The notes beneath the pieces are model-generated. The model worked only from the letters and a program-made list of their open reading frames with translations, was not told the origin of the DNA and ran no database searches. 64,000 bases of DNA from Triglochin maritima (Eukaryota; Streptophyta; Magnoliopsida; Alismatales; Juncaginaceae), in the NCBI GenBank assembly GCA_963682175.1, contig OY821791.1, positions 24,789,826 to 24,853,825 on the forward strand, in the 5' to 3' direction. Made by a program: the position numbers and the translations under genes. Position 1 is the stretch's first letter. Every line of letters begins with the position of its first letter. Of this stretch, positions 32,211 through 43,736 are shown piece by piece.

Positions 32211-34675
32211 TTGACATCATATCATGCATATATTTGTGTCTTATATCCTTTATTTTTAGCCTAAGCAATGCAACATAACGAGTTTTACGTTTAAGTTTCT
32301 AGAATAAACAAATTTCAGAAGAAGAGACTAAAAATGACTTAAAAGCAAGTAAAAGGACTAAGATGCAAGACTTATGGACTGAGATGCAAGAGAGAAGGAC
32401 CCGGATGTAAAACCAAAAGAACCAATGAGCAAATCAAGAAGCTCCCCACCATCATGAGGAGTATTTTGGCAATTAGATCCGGGTCTAAGCTCCAACAACC
32501 ACTTTGGGTGCACCCAACATGAAGAAATCGATCCAAAAAAGTCTTCACCAAAGCACAACCTGATTAGCCCAACCCAGAACGCCATTTGGTTGTTCCAAAT
32601 TGCCAATTGGTGGTCTATTTGGATCCAAACCCGATAATCCTCAGCCGAGGTGATGTATTATTGTGTATTTAGTACATTTATGATTTCTATTTAGTCCCAT
32701 ACTGGGGATTGTCATAAGATTTAGACACTTCCAATGCTTGGTTTCCTCATGTTTATTGGCTGAAATTTCCTATTTGGCATGCTAAATCTTAGTCGTGTGT
32801 TTGTATTAGTGTTTAATTGCTTGATTGATTGAAGAAACTTTGTTTTGATGCGTTTTGCCATAACTTTAGACACTTCCCATGCTTAGCTTTGTTCTTCACA
32901 CGAGTTCCTGGTTTTTGATACGTTTTGCCATAATGTTAGACACTTCCCATGCTTAGCCTCATCTTGTGATAATCAAGTAGTGATAGCTAGTATGTTGTTG
33001 TTAAACATTTTAAATACCACAAGTGCACGACGTCGGTGAAGATGCGGCAAGTACGGTCGATCCACGGGGAGGTGAGTAGACTCTGGTTTATCTGAAATCA
33101 AGTGGTGAGAAAGGGGAAAGTGATTTGATTATGCTAAGCTATACTACACTAAACTAGTAAGTAAGAAATGCGAAATAAAGCAACTAAAGATTGGAAATCA
33201 GGAAGAGAAACACCTAAGGGGTGGAGTGTGTGCACATATGAAGTGAAATAAGTGATGAACGATGCATGTAAGAATGTATGTGTGTGTGTTGTGTGTGTGT
33301 TTTCATGCGTAGGAAGTGTCTAAAGATGTGGCAAAACCTTTCAATCCATTCACACAACGTATTGGCAATTACTACTTGATTATTATAAGACTAGGCTCAG
33401 CATGACAAGTGTCTAAATATATGGCAAGACTTATCAAAAACCATAAACTCATGTAAAGAACAAAACTAAGCATGAGAGGTGTCTAAATCTTATGGAAATA
33501 TCCATCAAAACAAAGTTTCTTCTATCAATCAAGCAACCACAAATACAAACACTTAACTAACATGTAGCATATTCAACATGAAATTTCAGTCAATAAACAT
33601 GAGGAAACTAAGCATGGGAAGTGTCTAAATCTGATGGCAAAATCCATCAAAAATCCCACAACATGTAGATGATTAAAATACCCCCAATTAACATAAAAGC
33701 ATGCAAGTTTACACAATCGAAAATTCATCAAACACCAAACATCACAACATATATGTACATCATCTCAACCCCCCAAAGGGGGACTACTCACTAATCATTA
33801 ACCTAACTATTATGTGAAGAGGGGAAAACAAATTAAATAAGTCTACTAAGATTAATGAAATGAAATTAAGCTAAGCATGCAACAAGATAAAGGAGACAAC
33901 ATTAGACTAACAAAAAATTCCTTTATTAAATAACTCACATTACAAACATCATCTCCCTACTTGAGTTTTTGCTTCAAGGCTTGACTCTAAGTAGAGGGAT
34001 TGCGTGAAACTACTAAAAATTGATAAACACAACATAATAAACAACCACGCGAAGTCGGGTCGAAATTAGAACAAAATGGGCCGCCAATTGGCGGTCACGT
34101 TTTGTCTGATTTGCTCCAAATTTGTATATAATCTTCAATGCTCATCTTTATGACGTGTGGTGCAATTGGATTGGTTATTTGAGTGTTGGCCCGAATCTAA
34201 TTACCAAAATACTCCTCTTGATGGTGTGGAGTGTCTTGATTTGCTCATTGATCATTTTGGCTTACATTCGTGTCCATCCATCTTGCAAAGAGGTCCATAG
34301 GTCTCATAGATCAGTCCTTTTTCCTCGCATTTTAGTCCTTCTTCTCTTCCCTTCTCTATTTAATTACCTAATACCTGAAATATAACAACAAACACTCGAG
34401 TAACACAAAATTGTGGTAAAATAAAGGATATAGCATGAGTATGATGCATGATATGCTACTAATCAGTTGTGTGAATGGATTAATAGCTTTTGTCATATCT
34501 TTAGACACTTCCTATGCATGATGACACACACATGACACACACACATGCTTACATACGTCATTCATCACTTCTCTCACCTCATTTATGTTCACACTCCACC
34601 TCTTGGAGGTTGTTATTCCTGAATTTCATCTTCCTGATTTGTTGCTTAATTGTTTAGTGTACTTTAGTTTTGTGC
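32211..34675 (+). repeat. E6 3' LTR, chimeric, interrupted by E7
   Basis: 32211 to about 32718 follows the E6 5' LTR, including its U3. From 32719 it follows the other LTR subtype seen in E7 (TTAGACACTTCCCATGC modules), skipping the TATA region. After E7 it resumes at 34471 and stops matching at about 34675. Confidence 0.7.
32999..34465 (-). mobile_element. E7: solo LTR of a family A relative
   Basis: 1467 bp, TGTTAAAC to CTAATCA, perfect TSD GTTGT at 32994-32998 and 34466-34470. No internal sequence. Closest to the LTRs of E10 (left) and E12. Contains four degenerate copies of GCATG..AGTGTCTAAAT..TGGCAA (33304-33655). Confidence 0.9.
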
Positions 34676-35238
34676 AGCATTTTCAAATGCTCTTTTTAGT
34701 ATAAATACTGAAAACATAGGCTTCTCATATCATTAAATAAGGTTAATGTTTAGATTATGCAGGTGGCAGTTAGAGAAGAAATGTACGACTTTGTACCTTG
34801 TCTTCACTAACAAAATATGTTCTACGTGACTAACATAAATATGAGACACCATTTACTTAGTAAAAAAACTAAAAAAAAACTTACAATGTTGGTTTTTGGA
34901 AAACCGACGTGGTAGGTGGTCTACCACGTCGGTTTTCTGTTAAACCGATGTAGTAGGGAAAAACAATTTCCTATTTTTATACCCTACAACGTTGGTTTTA
35001 TAAAACACCGACGTCGTAGACACCCTACAATGTCGGTTTTCTATAACATCGACGTTGTAGGGTATAAAAATAAAAAAATAAAAAATTGACGAACGGTTCT
35101 ATTACGTCGGAATTTAGACCGACGTGAAAGAGTACCCCAATGTAACGTCTCCCACCTACCACGTCGGTCAACCAAAGTGGTCAAACCGACGTTGTACCCC
35201 CTTAATATCCGACGTGATAGCCCTCGTTTCCAGCAGTG
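34676..35238. mobile_element. CACTA-type DNA transposon end fragment
   Basis: The right end reads CCTCGTTTCCAGCAGTG, the complement of a CACTGCTGGAAACGAGG terminus. Subterminal ACGTCGGTTT motifs occur in both directions. Two strong inverted repeats: 16-bp arms 34900-34915/34921-34936 and 19-bp arms 34974-34992/35052-35070. The left end and transposase are missing; the exact left boundary is uncertain. Confidence 0.7.
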
Positions 35239-36200
35239 TAAGGACTTAAGTGACAGACATGGGAAACCATAACATCCTCAAGTGATACAAAGTGTAAAGT
35301 CCATTAAGGTTCTTATTTGTCTTCTTTGTTTCTTTTTCTTCTTCTTTTTGGAGCATTATGAGTTACACTAGTTGGTGTTTGATTCTCCCAGGGTCGGGTT
35401 TTGTGCATCATTGCCTGTAAGGACTTACACTATCACGTACACCTTCCCCCAAATCTCCACATAGGGCGATCCCTACCACCCGTGTAACGGGAGTTCGGTC
35501 AGTGCATCCCAAGTCAGATGACTCGAAAGCACCCAGAAATAAGTCCCCTCGGACCTAATTTCCCGAGTGATAGGAGTCGAACGAGAAGAGACAACACCAC
35601 TTATTTATTCTCTACATAGGAACCAAAACCTCTACAATTAAGGTTTCACAACAACATTTTAAGGGTCCCTGACTACGACAAACTTACTTATACTAACAGA
35701 CAAGAATTATTTGACTCACTAGGTTTAGGGTGAACTTCCTTAATTGTTAAATTTTAAGGGTCCCGAGTGATAGGAGTGTTTTGTTCTTTTTTTGGTTATA
35801 AAGAAGATATATACATCAACGAAGATATTCTCATAATCATTTGGTCAAGGAACATCAAATGAGAACATCAAGTCATGAGGCCCAAAGATTTACTAAGATG
35901 GGCACACTTCACTGGTAACTTGAGGTATCATGCTGGGTGAAAGGTTAAAACTGATAGGCTCAAACCCCTCATGGTACTGGTTGGGCGTAGGCAACATGCA
36001 TGAGGGGAGTTGTATTGTCTGACTAGGGTTTAGTTGCTTATCGAACAAACCCTCCAACCAATAGATGGGTGCTTCAGAATGAGTTCCCCAGGCTCATTCG
36101 AGGGATGTGGCACCCCAGTTTCACTAAGAATGGGGCTTCTCCCAAAGTAATCCAACAAGGACCACCCATCCTCCTGTATATTATCAAGCATAAGCTCAGT
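35239..36200 (-). mobile_element. E8: reverse-strand fragment of a divergent family A relative
   Basis: 35239-35760 matches the family A 3' region in reverse (as 42430-42960). 35770-36200 is more distant; its minus strand encodes EPGELILKHPSIGWRVCSISN-like sequence that parallels PNEVLDLVPTHQPVGWRVWIDD of family A. A partial ORF and 3' region only. Confidence 0.62.
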
Positions 36201-36903
36201 CACGTGAATGTGAGGAGGGTAAATTTTCTTGTCAACATGAGGATTTATCTTCTGATATCGAACCACCACCACATCCACAAATTCAAAGCACAATCTTTCA
36301 AAGTCAAACTCCTAGTCAGTCTGAGGGACTTGGGTTTCAATTCACAATCACTTGGTGAAGGATTCGATACCAATTGAGAAAAACATGGACCAACTTCTTT
36401 ATGAGTCGGCACAGGTTTGTGCCTTATCATTTTGTCTCGTGGCCATTGAGCCTCATGATCTTCATGTTGTGCCTTTTAAGGACTCACCTCTGGTGGAGCA
36501 TGAGCTCCCTAATACCCTTAATTTGAAACGACCTGATGAGAGTTTGCCTCTCACTATTTTCCTGATCATTATGGAAATGATGGGATATCAAACAATTACA
36601 TGAGATGGTGAGTCGGACATGAACGTTGTTCTTGACCTCATTCCGACCCACCAGCCTGTTGGTTGGAGAGTTTGGATTGATGGTCATAACTTCAGTACCG
36701 CAACGGGAGAAACTCTTCTTCCGTTGCCCCATATTTCCCAAACTCTTGAGAGGTTCAAGGTCTTTCAGTTTGATCATTTGAATGAGATGCCTTTGCATCT
36801 AATTCATAAACCTCTCCTTTCATCTTGTGCTCTTTGTGAGTGGGGCTCAAACATGAGTATTCTGGCACCGCATGGTGTCATGTTCCCTTTCCAAGTGTAT
36901 TGA
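36201..36903 (+). pseudogene. E9 family A ORF, C-terminal fragment
   Basis: Begins at the segment equal to ERE near the middle of the protein, without zinc knuckle or start. Blocks CLVAIEPHDLHVV, THQPVGWRVWIDGHNF and GETLLPLPHISQ are readable. A deletion removes the segment between GYQTIT and SDMNV (about 36595-36610), and frame changes occur near 36340 and 36600. It ends FQVY with the natural stop at 36901-36903, and includes CALCEWGSNMSIL near the end. Confidence 0.75.
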
Positions 36904-38429
36904 CCCACTTTTGAGGTTACCATTTGATGTCCTTTAACAAATGAAGATGAGAACTTATTTTCATACATAGTTATATTCAAAACAAAACAAAAAAGTACAA
37001 TAAAATACTGCATGAGCGAGCATTGATTGTTGTAGGCCCCAACCCTTGTGTATTTGGGCCCTTTTTCTTTCATGTATTTGTATCCCTTCTTTAGCATCTC
37101 ACAGGTTGAGGGAATTTGGGTTTGTGTCCATCAACATAACCATGAACTTTCTTTTGCGCTTCCTGATGGTGAGATCTTTCTTTTTTCATGCATAAGTCCA
37201 TATAATATCTTGCTCACATTCCTTCGGGACAATGCATGAAGTAGGTGTGTCGGGAGTATTTTACGTGTGTACATAGTCGAGTCTTTTTCCATTGATTTTG
37301 TTTTCTTTTGTGTGTGTTGTTAGGGTCATGATAATGTGCTGCATTTAATATCGATATATCGGTTTGCCATGATCTGTGGGTAACTTGTCTTGTTTTGCTT
37401 GCCTAGTGCTTTAAAATTTTCACATTTCTTTCAAAATCTTCATGTGTTTGCGAAAGAAAATGTTTTGTGGGTTTTAAATGTGTTTAGCATGTGCAAAACC
37501 GTTGTGAGGCAATGTAAAACGAAAGCCCCCAAAATTGTCTGAACTTGATGCATTAGTCTAGTACAGTGCCTTTAGGACATATCTAGTCATTAGGATGCAC
37601 CCCGGCCTTCCCTCGGGGGGTGAGTAATTGTAGGGTCTCAGTACTTCAACAATTAAAGAAGTCAACCCTGAGCCTAGTGAGTCAATAATTCGTGTTTGTT
37701 AATATAAGGAAGTTTGTTGTAGTCAAGGACCCTTTAACTCCTGTTGTGAGACATTAAGTGTAGGGGTTTTGGTGCATGTGTAGATAAGAAATAAGTGAGT
37801 AGGTGTCCTCTCTTCTCGCACGCTCCTATCACTCGGGAAATTAGGTCCAAGGGGACTTTGTGTCTGGTGCTTTCGAGTCATCTGACTTGGGATGCACCGA
37901 TCAAACTCCCATTACACGGGTGGTAGGGATTTACCTATGTGGATATGTGGGGAAGGTGTACGTGATAGTGTAAGTCCTCATAGGCAACGATGCACAAAAA
38001 ATTACGCTGGGAGAATGAAACACCAACTAACAGAAAAAAGAAGAAGAAAAAAAAGGTAATACAAATAAGAACCGTAATGGACTTTATACTTTGTATCACT
38101 TGAGGAGGTTAACGTTGTCCATGTCTTTCACTTAAGTCCTTAATTAATTTTCACGAATGATTCATTAGGCGAGGTGTGTGGACTGGATACATGTATAGAG
38201 TCGGCCTGTAGGATTACCGCGTCCAATGATCGATAAAAATGAGTCCATCGAGTCGAGTTTCTATATTGAATAATGCATATATGTTTGGATTTTGTGGGTA
38301 TATCCATGGAAATCCCTCAGTAGACAACACTTCTCCTCCTTGGCGACAAGGAGGTTTAACGACTTGTTGCACGTGCTAAGTGCAACCGAGATTCCTACGA
38401 AAGTAAGTTAGGATTTCCTTGTTTTCCCT
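36904..38429 (+). other. E9 3' region
   Basis: No gene. Collinear with E2 and E6. Shows the empty E3 site (GGTGTACGTGATAG near 37956). Hairpin at 38335-38354. The polypurine tract is lost. Confidence 0.72.
38335..38354 (+). other. 3' hairpin of E9 with GCGA tetraloop
   Basis: Perfect stem CCTCCTTG and CAAGGAGG around GCGA (GNRA class). Confidence 0.63.
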
Positions 38430-38781
38430 TCACATCATATCATGCATATATTGTGTCTTATATCCTTTATTCTTAGCCTAAGCAATACTATGTAACGAGT
38501 TTTATGTTTAAGTTTCAGGAATAAATAGGCTTGAGAAGGAGAGACTCTAAAAGGACTTAAAAGCAAGAAAATGGACTAAGTTGCAAGACTTATGGACTAA
38601 GATGCAAGAAAGAGGGACCCGAATGCAAAACCAAAGGACCAATAAACAAATGAAGAAACTCCACACCATCATGAGGAGTATTGTGGCAACTGGATTCGGG
38701 TCGCAAGCTACACAACCGATTGGGGTGCATCAGACATGAAGAAATCAAGCCAGACAACCACAATCCAAAACACAACCCGAT

Positions 38782-39480
38782 CTAGACCTTATAGGCACCA
38801 GATCTGCCGGAAAATCTTGGTCTTTCGAAAATAATAGTGGTGTCGGGGAGGAAGCTCCCTACAGTGCCCACAAAACCAATGGGCGTGATAACTTCCAAAC
38901 TGTTCATCAACCGCTCAGGGGTGCGACCCAACACACCCACAAACTGCTCCGAGATAAACGAGTGCATAGCTCCACAATCTTACTCTAGCTACTAAACCAA
39001 CAATAAAAAGGGTACCTTCCACCACGGTGTGGGTGTCTCTCACCTCCTCTGCCTGGATGATAAAGATTCGTCTAGTGCTCCTTCCCTATTATGGTGGTGC
39101 AATGGTTCGACTGAATCCACCTCTACCTACTGTGGATGGTCATGGTCACCCAATGGACTCGCACGAGCTGCTTGGATTATCTCGAACATAGTGACCATAC
39201 TAACCACAACCCAAACAAACTCCAGGACGGAACCAACACTGCCGTCCGGGGTGAACTCTGCCACAAATCCTACACTACTCAGGTAGAGGTTTACCATTAC
39301 CTTCAATCCGGGGCCTTGACCGGATCCTTGCAAAATGCCTCGTTGCATGACCACTCAAATTTCCCTGCGACTTCCTTGCATCTTGGTTATCCTTGTCCAT
39401 GATAGTCGCACACTTCACAACATCCGTGGATGAGGGTTTCTGTGGACAAGGCAGCACTATCACAAGAACCATGAAAATGC
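38782..39480 (-). pseudogene. Ty3-gypsy (chromovirus-like) Gag zinc knuckle and protease remnant
   Basis: Minus strand. The frame at 38782-38980 reads DCGAMHSFISEQFVGVLGR, matching the D-S-G-A-T-H-S-F-I active-site region of plant gypsy aspartic proteases with Ser changed to Cys. Upstream, FIIQAEEVRDTHTVVEGTL matches the usual stretch before that site. A decayed knuckle CLGCG.YGHYVRDN lies near 39200, with a stop inside and the last Cys changed to Asn. Frames are broken several times. It is unrelated to the Athila-type elements around it. Confidence 0.68.
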
Positions 39481-40733
39481 ATACTAGGCATCAACAGTCG
39501 ACTGAAAATGACCCGGGGGTCGAATGTTTACCTTGAATCAGCCAAAAGTTCAAACCACAACATAGTCGGTCGAGCAAAACATAAGTCCAATGGTCGAACC
39601 AAAGTTACAAGCAGTCGACCGTTTCAATGGTCTAAGCCCAGGTCCAACTAACTTAACAACATAAGAGTTAAACGACAAAGGGGGTCTCGTTTGACCAAAA
39701 ATAGCAGAGCCTCAAACCACAACCTCTAACTACCACTGGTCGAACTAAAATCACCAGGCGGTCGACCATTTGGCACATAAACCATCCTTCAAACTTGTAC
39801 ATACTGGTTGTACAACCAAGAAAGTACACTTAATGTCATCGGTCGAATTGGTCTAAGGCGGTCGACTGTTTAAAAGGTCTAGGCCTCAACTGACTTACTA
39901 CAGGTGCAATCGGTCGAACGTCAAAAAGGTCATGTCCGACCAAAAATAATAGAGCTTACCCAAAAGGACAACCAAACGACCACTGGAAGGCATCGTTCGA
40001 CCAGTTCTTGGCAGACTCCCACAATTACAGTATGACCGGCTGATCGAAACACATGTCGGTCGACCGTTCTCCTTCAACAACTCAGTTGTACTCTTGGCAC
40101 TGAGACCTCGGGCCACCAGCAACGACTCTGACCTCACCCACACCTTGGGTGAGTACTAAAAAGGAATTTGGCATACGTTAAAATGCTTGCACGAGTTCCG
40201 AAAGTTGCTGACGATCACCACCATACCAACCTTCTTCTTCGGTGAATTCCTCACACTGGCTACGATCACAACACCTCTGGCCACACCTATTGCTTTCCTT
40301 GTTCACCAAACACCACGACACAACTTAGTTCAGAGAGAGAGATAAGCTGAGTAGAGACAAAGAGTGAGAAGAGAAGAAAAGAAAATAAGCGTTGCTCTTA
40401 TAAACCCCAACTTCTCATAAACCACCACTCAAAATCGTCCACCTCACAAACACATTTCCCTCCCATATAAAGCATGACTAAACCACTAATTAAGGATTAG
40501 GTTCTAACATTCATCATGAGTCTGTGATAGGTGGATGATGTCGAGGTTCCTTGTGACTGCTATGATTGTCGTGGCTGGCTCAATTTTTGAGCATTAGTGT
40601 CTAACAAAAAACACGAATAATAATACATTAAATTAACATCACTAACGTTAGCATAAAAATTAAGACACTATATTTATAATGATTGTAAGTTTTTGAAGAA
40701 CATGTTGTGGAAACTTAATGAACCTAACAGGAG
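39481..40733 (-). repeat. LTR-like region of the gypsy remnant with GGTCGACC motifs
   Basis: No coding frame. Between 39490 and 40100 about a dozen GGTCGACC-like motifs occur (exact copies near 39760 and 40056). On the minus strand a TATA-like TTTATAAGAGC sits near 40395, followed by pyrimidine-rich sequence, as in an LTR promoter. Ends of the LTR were not found. Confidence 0.45.
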
Positions 40734-42094
40734 TGTTTCAATTAAGTATTAACCGCAAGTGCACAGTCGCGATAAAGCAGTGGAAAGTATGGGTCGAGTC
40801 TAAAGGGAGGTGTGTCAACTATGGTTCTACGAAAATAAAGTGGAAAATAAAAGGGAGAAGAAGGTGCTTAAGCTACACTAAACTAGCAAGCAACAAACAA
40901 GGAGATGAAAGCACGAGAGGAATTGAAGCTAAACTAAGTTCTATCAAAACAAGATGATAATCAGGAAGAAAACCCCCCAAGGGGTGGAGTGTGTGTACAC
41001 ATAAAATAAAGTGGTGAAGAATACATTCCATAGGGCACAAGTGTAGGTTCTGTTTTTATGCATAGGAAGTACCTAATGGTTGTGGCAAGACCTATAATCC
41101 AAATCACTAACCTAGTTGATTAACATGAGCATAAATAAGTTGGTTATTAAGGACCTAAACAAGTATGTGAAATACCTAATGATTATGGCAGAACCCATCA
41201 AGTTAAGTATTCTCTTTTAAACCAACAAGAATACACTCACATTAATAACATAAAGCAAAAGATAGCATTCATCACATTCTTCACTACATGTATAACCATC
41301 AACTCCACCCTCAAAGGGGGATGGAACTACTCCCTACTCATTAAGCTAACATTTATAGTAAGAAAAGGAAACATGCTAATTAAGTCTACTAAGACAAAAC
41401 ACAATTAATCGAAGCTTGCAAGAATTGAAAGAGACAAAATAAAACTAACAAAACTTTCTTTTATTCATCACTCACATTACAAGTAGCATCTCACCACTAG
41501 AGTTCTGATCCAAGGCTTTACTCTTAGTAGAGGAATGACCACCAAGCAAGGAGTGTTTTACAAAAGAGGAAGAGAAGTTCTATTTGTAGACATGAAAAAG
41601 GCAACTGGGAAAATCTCTCGGTGTGAGACTAATGAAACTTCTACAAATGGATAAAGAAAACATAATACACAACCACAAGAAGGCTGGTCGGATCCTAACC
41701 CAACTAGACCGCCAATTGGCTGTCAATTTTGGTCGGATTCGACCCATTTTCTGTTGGCATCTTCAGTTTGTCAATTGTCCACGTGAGGTGCAACCGGATT
41801 GGTTGTTTGAGTCTAGGCCCAAATCTAATTGCCAAAATACTCTTGATGATGGTGTGGAGTTTCTCGATTTGCTAATTGGTCATTTTGGCTTACATTGAGG
41901 TCCTTCCCTCTAGTTGATAGGTCCATAAATCTCACGGATCAGTCATTTTTCTTGCATTTTGGTCCTTTTATCATTATTTCTCTTCTTTATTGCCTAAACC
42001 CTGAAACATATCAAATAAACACTCGAGTAGCACAAATATAGGGTAAAATAAAGGATATATAGCATGAATGCAATGTATGATATGTTATTAATCA
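40734..42094 (-). repeat. E10 left LTR
   Basis: 1361 bp, TGTTTCAATTAAG to TTATTAATCA. Middle resembles E6; terminus resembles E7. USE and TATA are eroded and the gap is 30 nt. Confidence 0.82.
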
Positions 42095-43736
42095 AATACC
42101 CCCACACTTACCTTTTCCTAGTCCCGAGCAAAACAAAAAAGAGAAAAATGAAAGATTCGGAAACCATACGAAAAATAGGGAAATCCTAACTCACTTTCGT
42201 AGGAACCATGGTTGCACTTAGCACGTGCAACAAGCAGTTAAACCCCCGTGTCTCCAAGGAGGAGTGGTGTCTCCCGAGGGTTTTCAACAGATACACCCAC
42301 CAAATCTGAACATTGATGCATTATTCAACCTAGCAACTCGTCTCGTCGGACCAACTTTTGTCGATCATTGGACACGGTAATCCGACCGTCCAACTCTTTA
42401 TATGTATCCAATCTACACACCTAGCCTAGTGAACCATTCGTTAAAGTTAATTAAGGACTCAAGTGAAAGACATGGGCAACCTTAACATCCCCAAGTGATA
42501 CAAAGTGTAAAGTCCATTAAGGTTCTTATTTTTATTACCACCTTCTTCTTTTTTTATCTTTTTTTGTCTTCTCTTTTTGTTATCTTTTTTCTAGTTGGTG
42601 TCCAACTCTCCCACGGTCAGGTTTCGTGCATCATTGCCTATGAGAACTTAGATTATCACGTACACCTTCCCCAAATCTCCACATAAGGGTATCCCTACCA
42701 CCTGTGTAATGGGTGTTCGGTCGATGCATCCCAAATCAGATGACTCGAAAGCATTAAGCACTAAGTCCCCTTGGATGTAATTTCCCGAGTGATAGGAGTC
42801 GTGCAAGAAGAGAGAACACCCTACTCACTTATTAATTATCTACACATGACCCAAAACCCCTCCACTTGTGGTTTCACAAGAGTTTAAGGGTCCCTGACTA
42901 CGACAAACTTCCTCATACTAACAAACACGAATTATTTGACTAACATGGTTTTGGGTAGACTTCTTTGTTTATTGAGTATTGAAACCCTTTGATTACTCTC
43001 CCCCCGAGGGAAAACCGGAGTGCATCCTTAGGACTAGATATGGCATAAAGTCGGTGTACTAGATATCCTAATGCATCATGTTCAAGTCAATTCTAGGAGC
43101 TTCCTTTTTACTTTGCCTCTGAACGGTTTTGCACATGCTAAACAAATGTAAAACCCACAAAACATTTTCTTTCGCACACACATGAAGAATTTTGAAAGAA
43201 ATCTAAAAATAATAAAGTACTAGGTAAGCAAAAGAAGGCAAGTCACCCAAGAATCATGACAAGAAGATATATCGATATTAAATGCAGCAACCCTAACATG
43301 ACCCTAACAATGCAAACAAAAGAAAACAAAACAAAAGGAGAAAGACTCGACTATGCATTGTCCTGAATGAATGCAAGCATGATACTACATGGATTTATGC
43401 ATGAAAAATAAAAGATCTCACCAACGTGAAGCGCAAAGGGAAGTTCATGGTTATGTGGATGGACATAAACCCTAATTCCCCAAAACAAGTAAGATACTTA
43501 AGAAGGGATACAAATACCTGAAACAAATGTGGCCCAAATACACAAGGGTTGGAGCCCACAACAACGTATACTCTCTCTTGTAGTCTTTTTTTCCTTTTTT
43601 TGAAATATAATTATGTACAAAAATAAGTTGCCAATGTCATTTGCCGAAGGACATCAAATGGGAACCTTAAACGTGGGTCAATGCACTTAGAATAGGAATA
43701 TGACACAATGTGGGGCCAAAATACTTATGTGTGAGC
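42095..43736 (-). other. E10 3' region
   Basis: No gene; polypurine tract AAGTGTGGGGGTATT (minus) next to the LTR; hairpin at 42243-42262 (sense CCTCCTTG, GAGA, CACGGGGG, one mismatch). Confidence 0.75.

Larger units (their letters stand above)
27164..34675 (+). mobile_element. E6: decayed family A element
   Basis: 5' LTR 27164-28550, primer site, leader with a large deletion, ORF remnant 29176-30636, 3' region, and a 3' LTR from 32211 that is chimeric, split by solo LTR E7, and cut off near 34675. 48 bp of other DNA separates it from E1. Putative left target duplication CCTCT (27159-27163); the right end is lost. Confidence 0.82.
36201..38790 (+). mobile_element. E9: 3' half of a family A element
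   Basis: Begins inside the ORF at the acidic segment, then 3' region and the first 360 bp of the 3' LTR (38430-38790). The left junction is with E8 in the opposite direction; the right junction is with gypsy DNA. Confidence 0.75.

Noticed and set aside
33304..33655. CRISPR-like array
   Set aside because: Units are degenerate, unevenly spaced and inside a eukaryotic LTR.
38590..38775. Minus-strand frame MCFGLWLSGL in LTR U3, also seen in other LTRs
   Set aside because: Frames of this kind recur because the U3 sequence recurs; reading frame and stops differ among copies, so no sign of selection on protein.
40718..40957. Possible small gene across the left end of the E10 LTR
   Set aside because: The frame crosses the LTR boundary and is not shared by other LTR copies.
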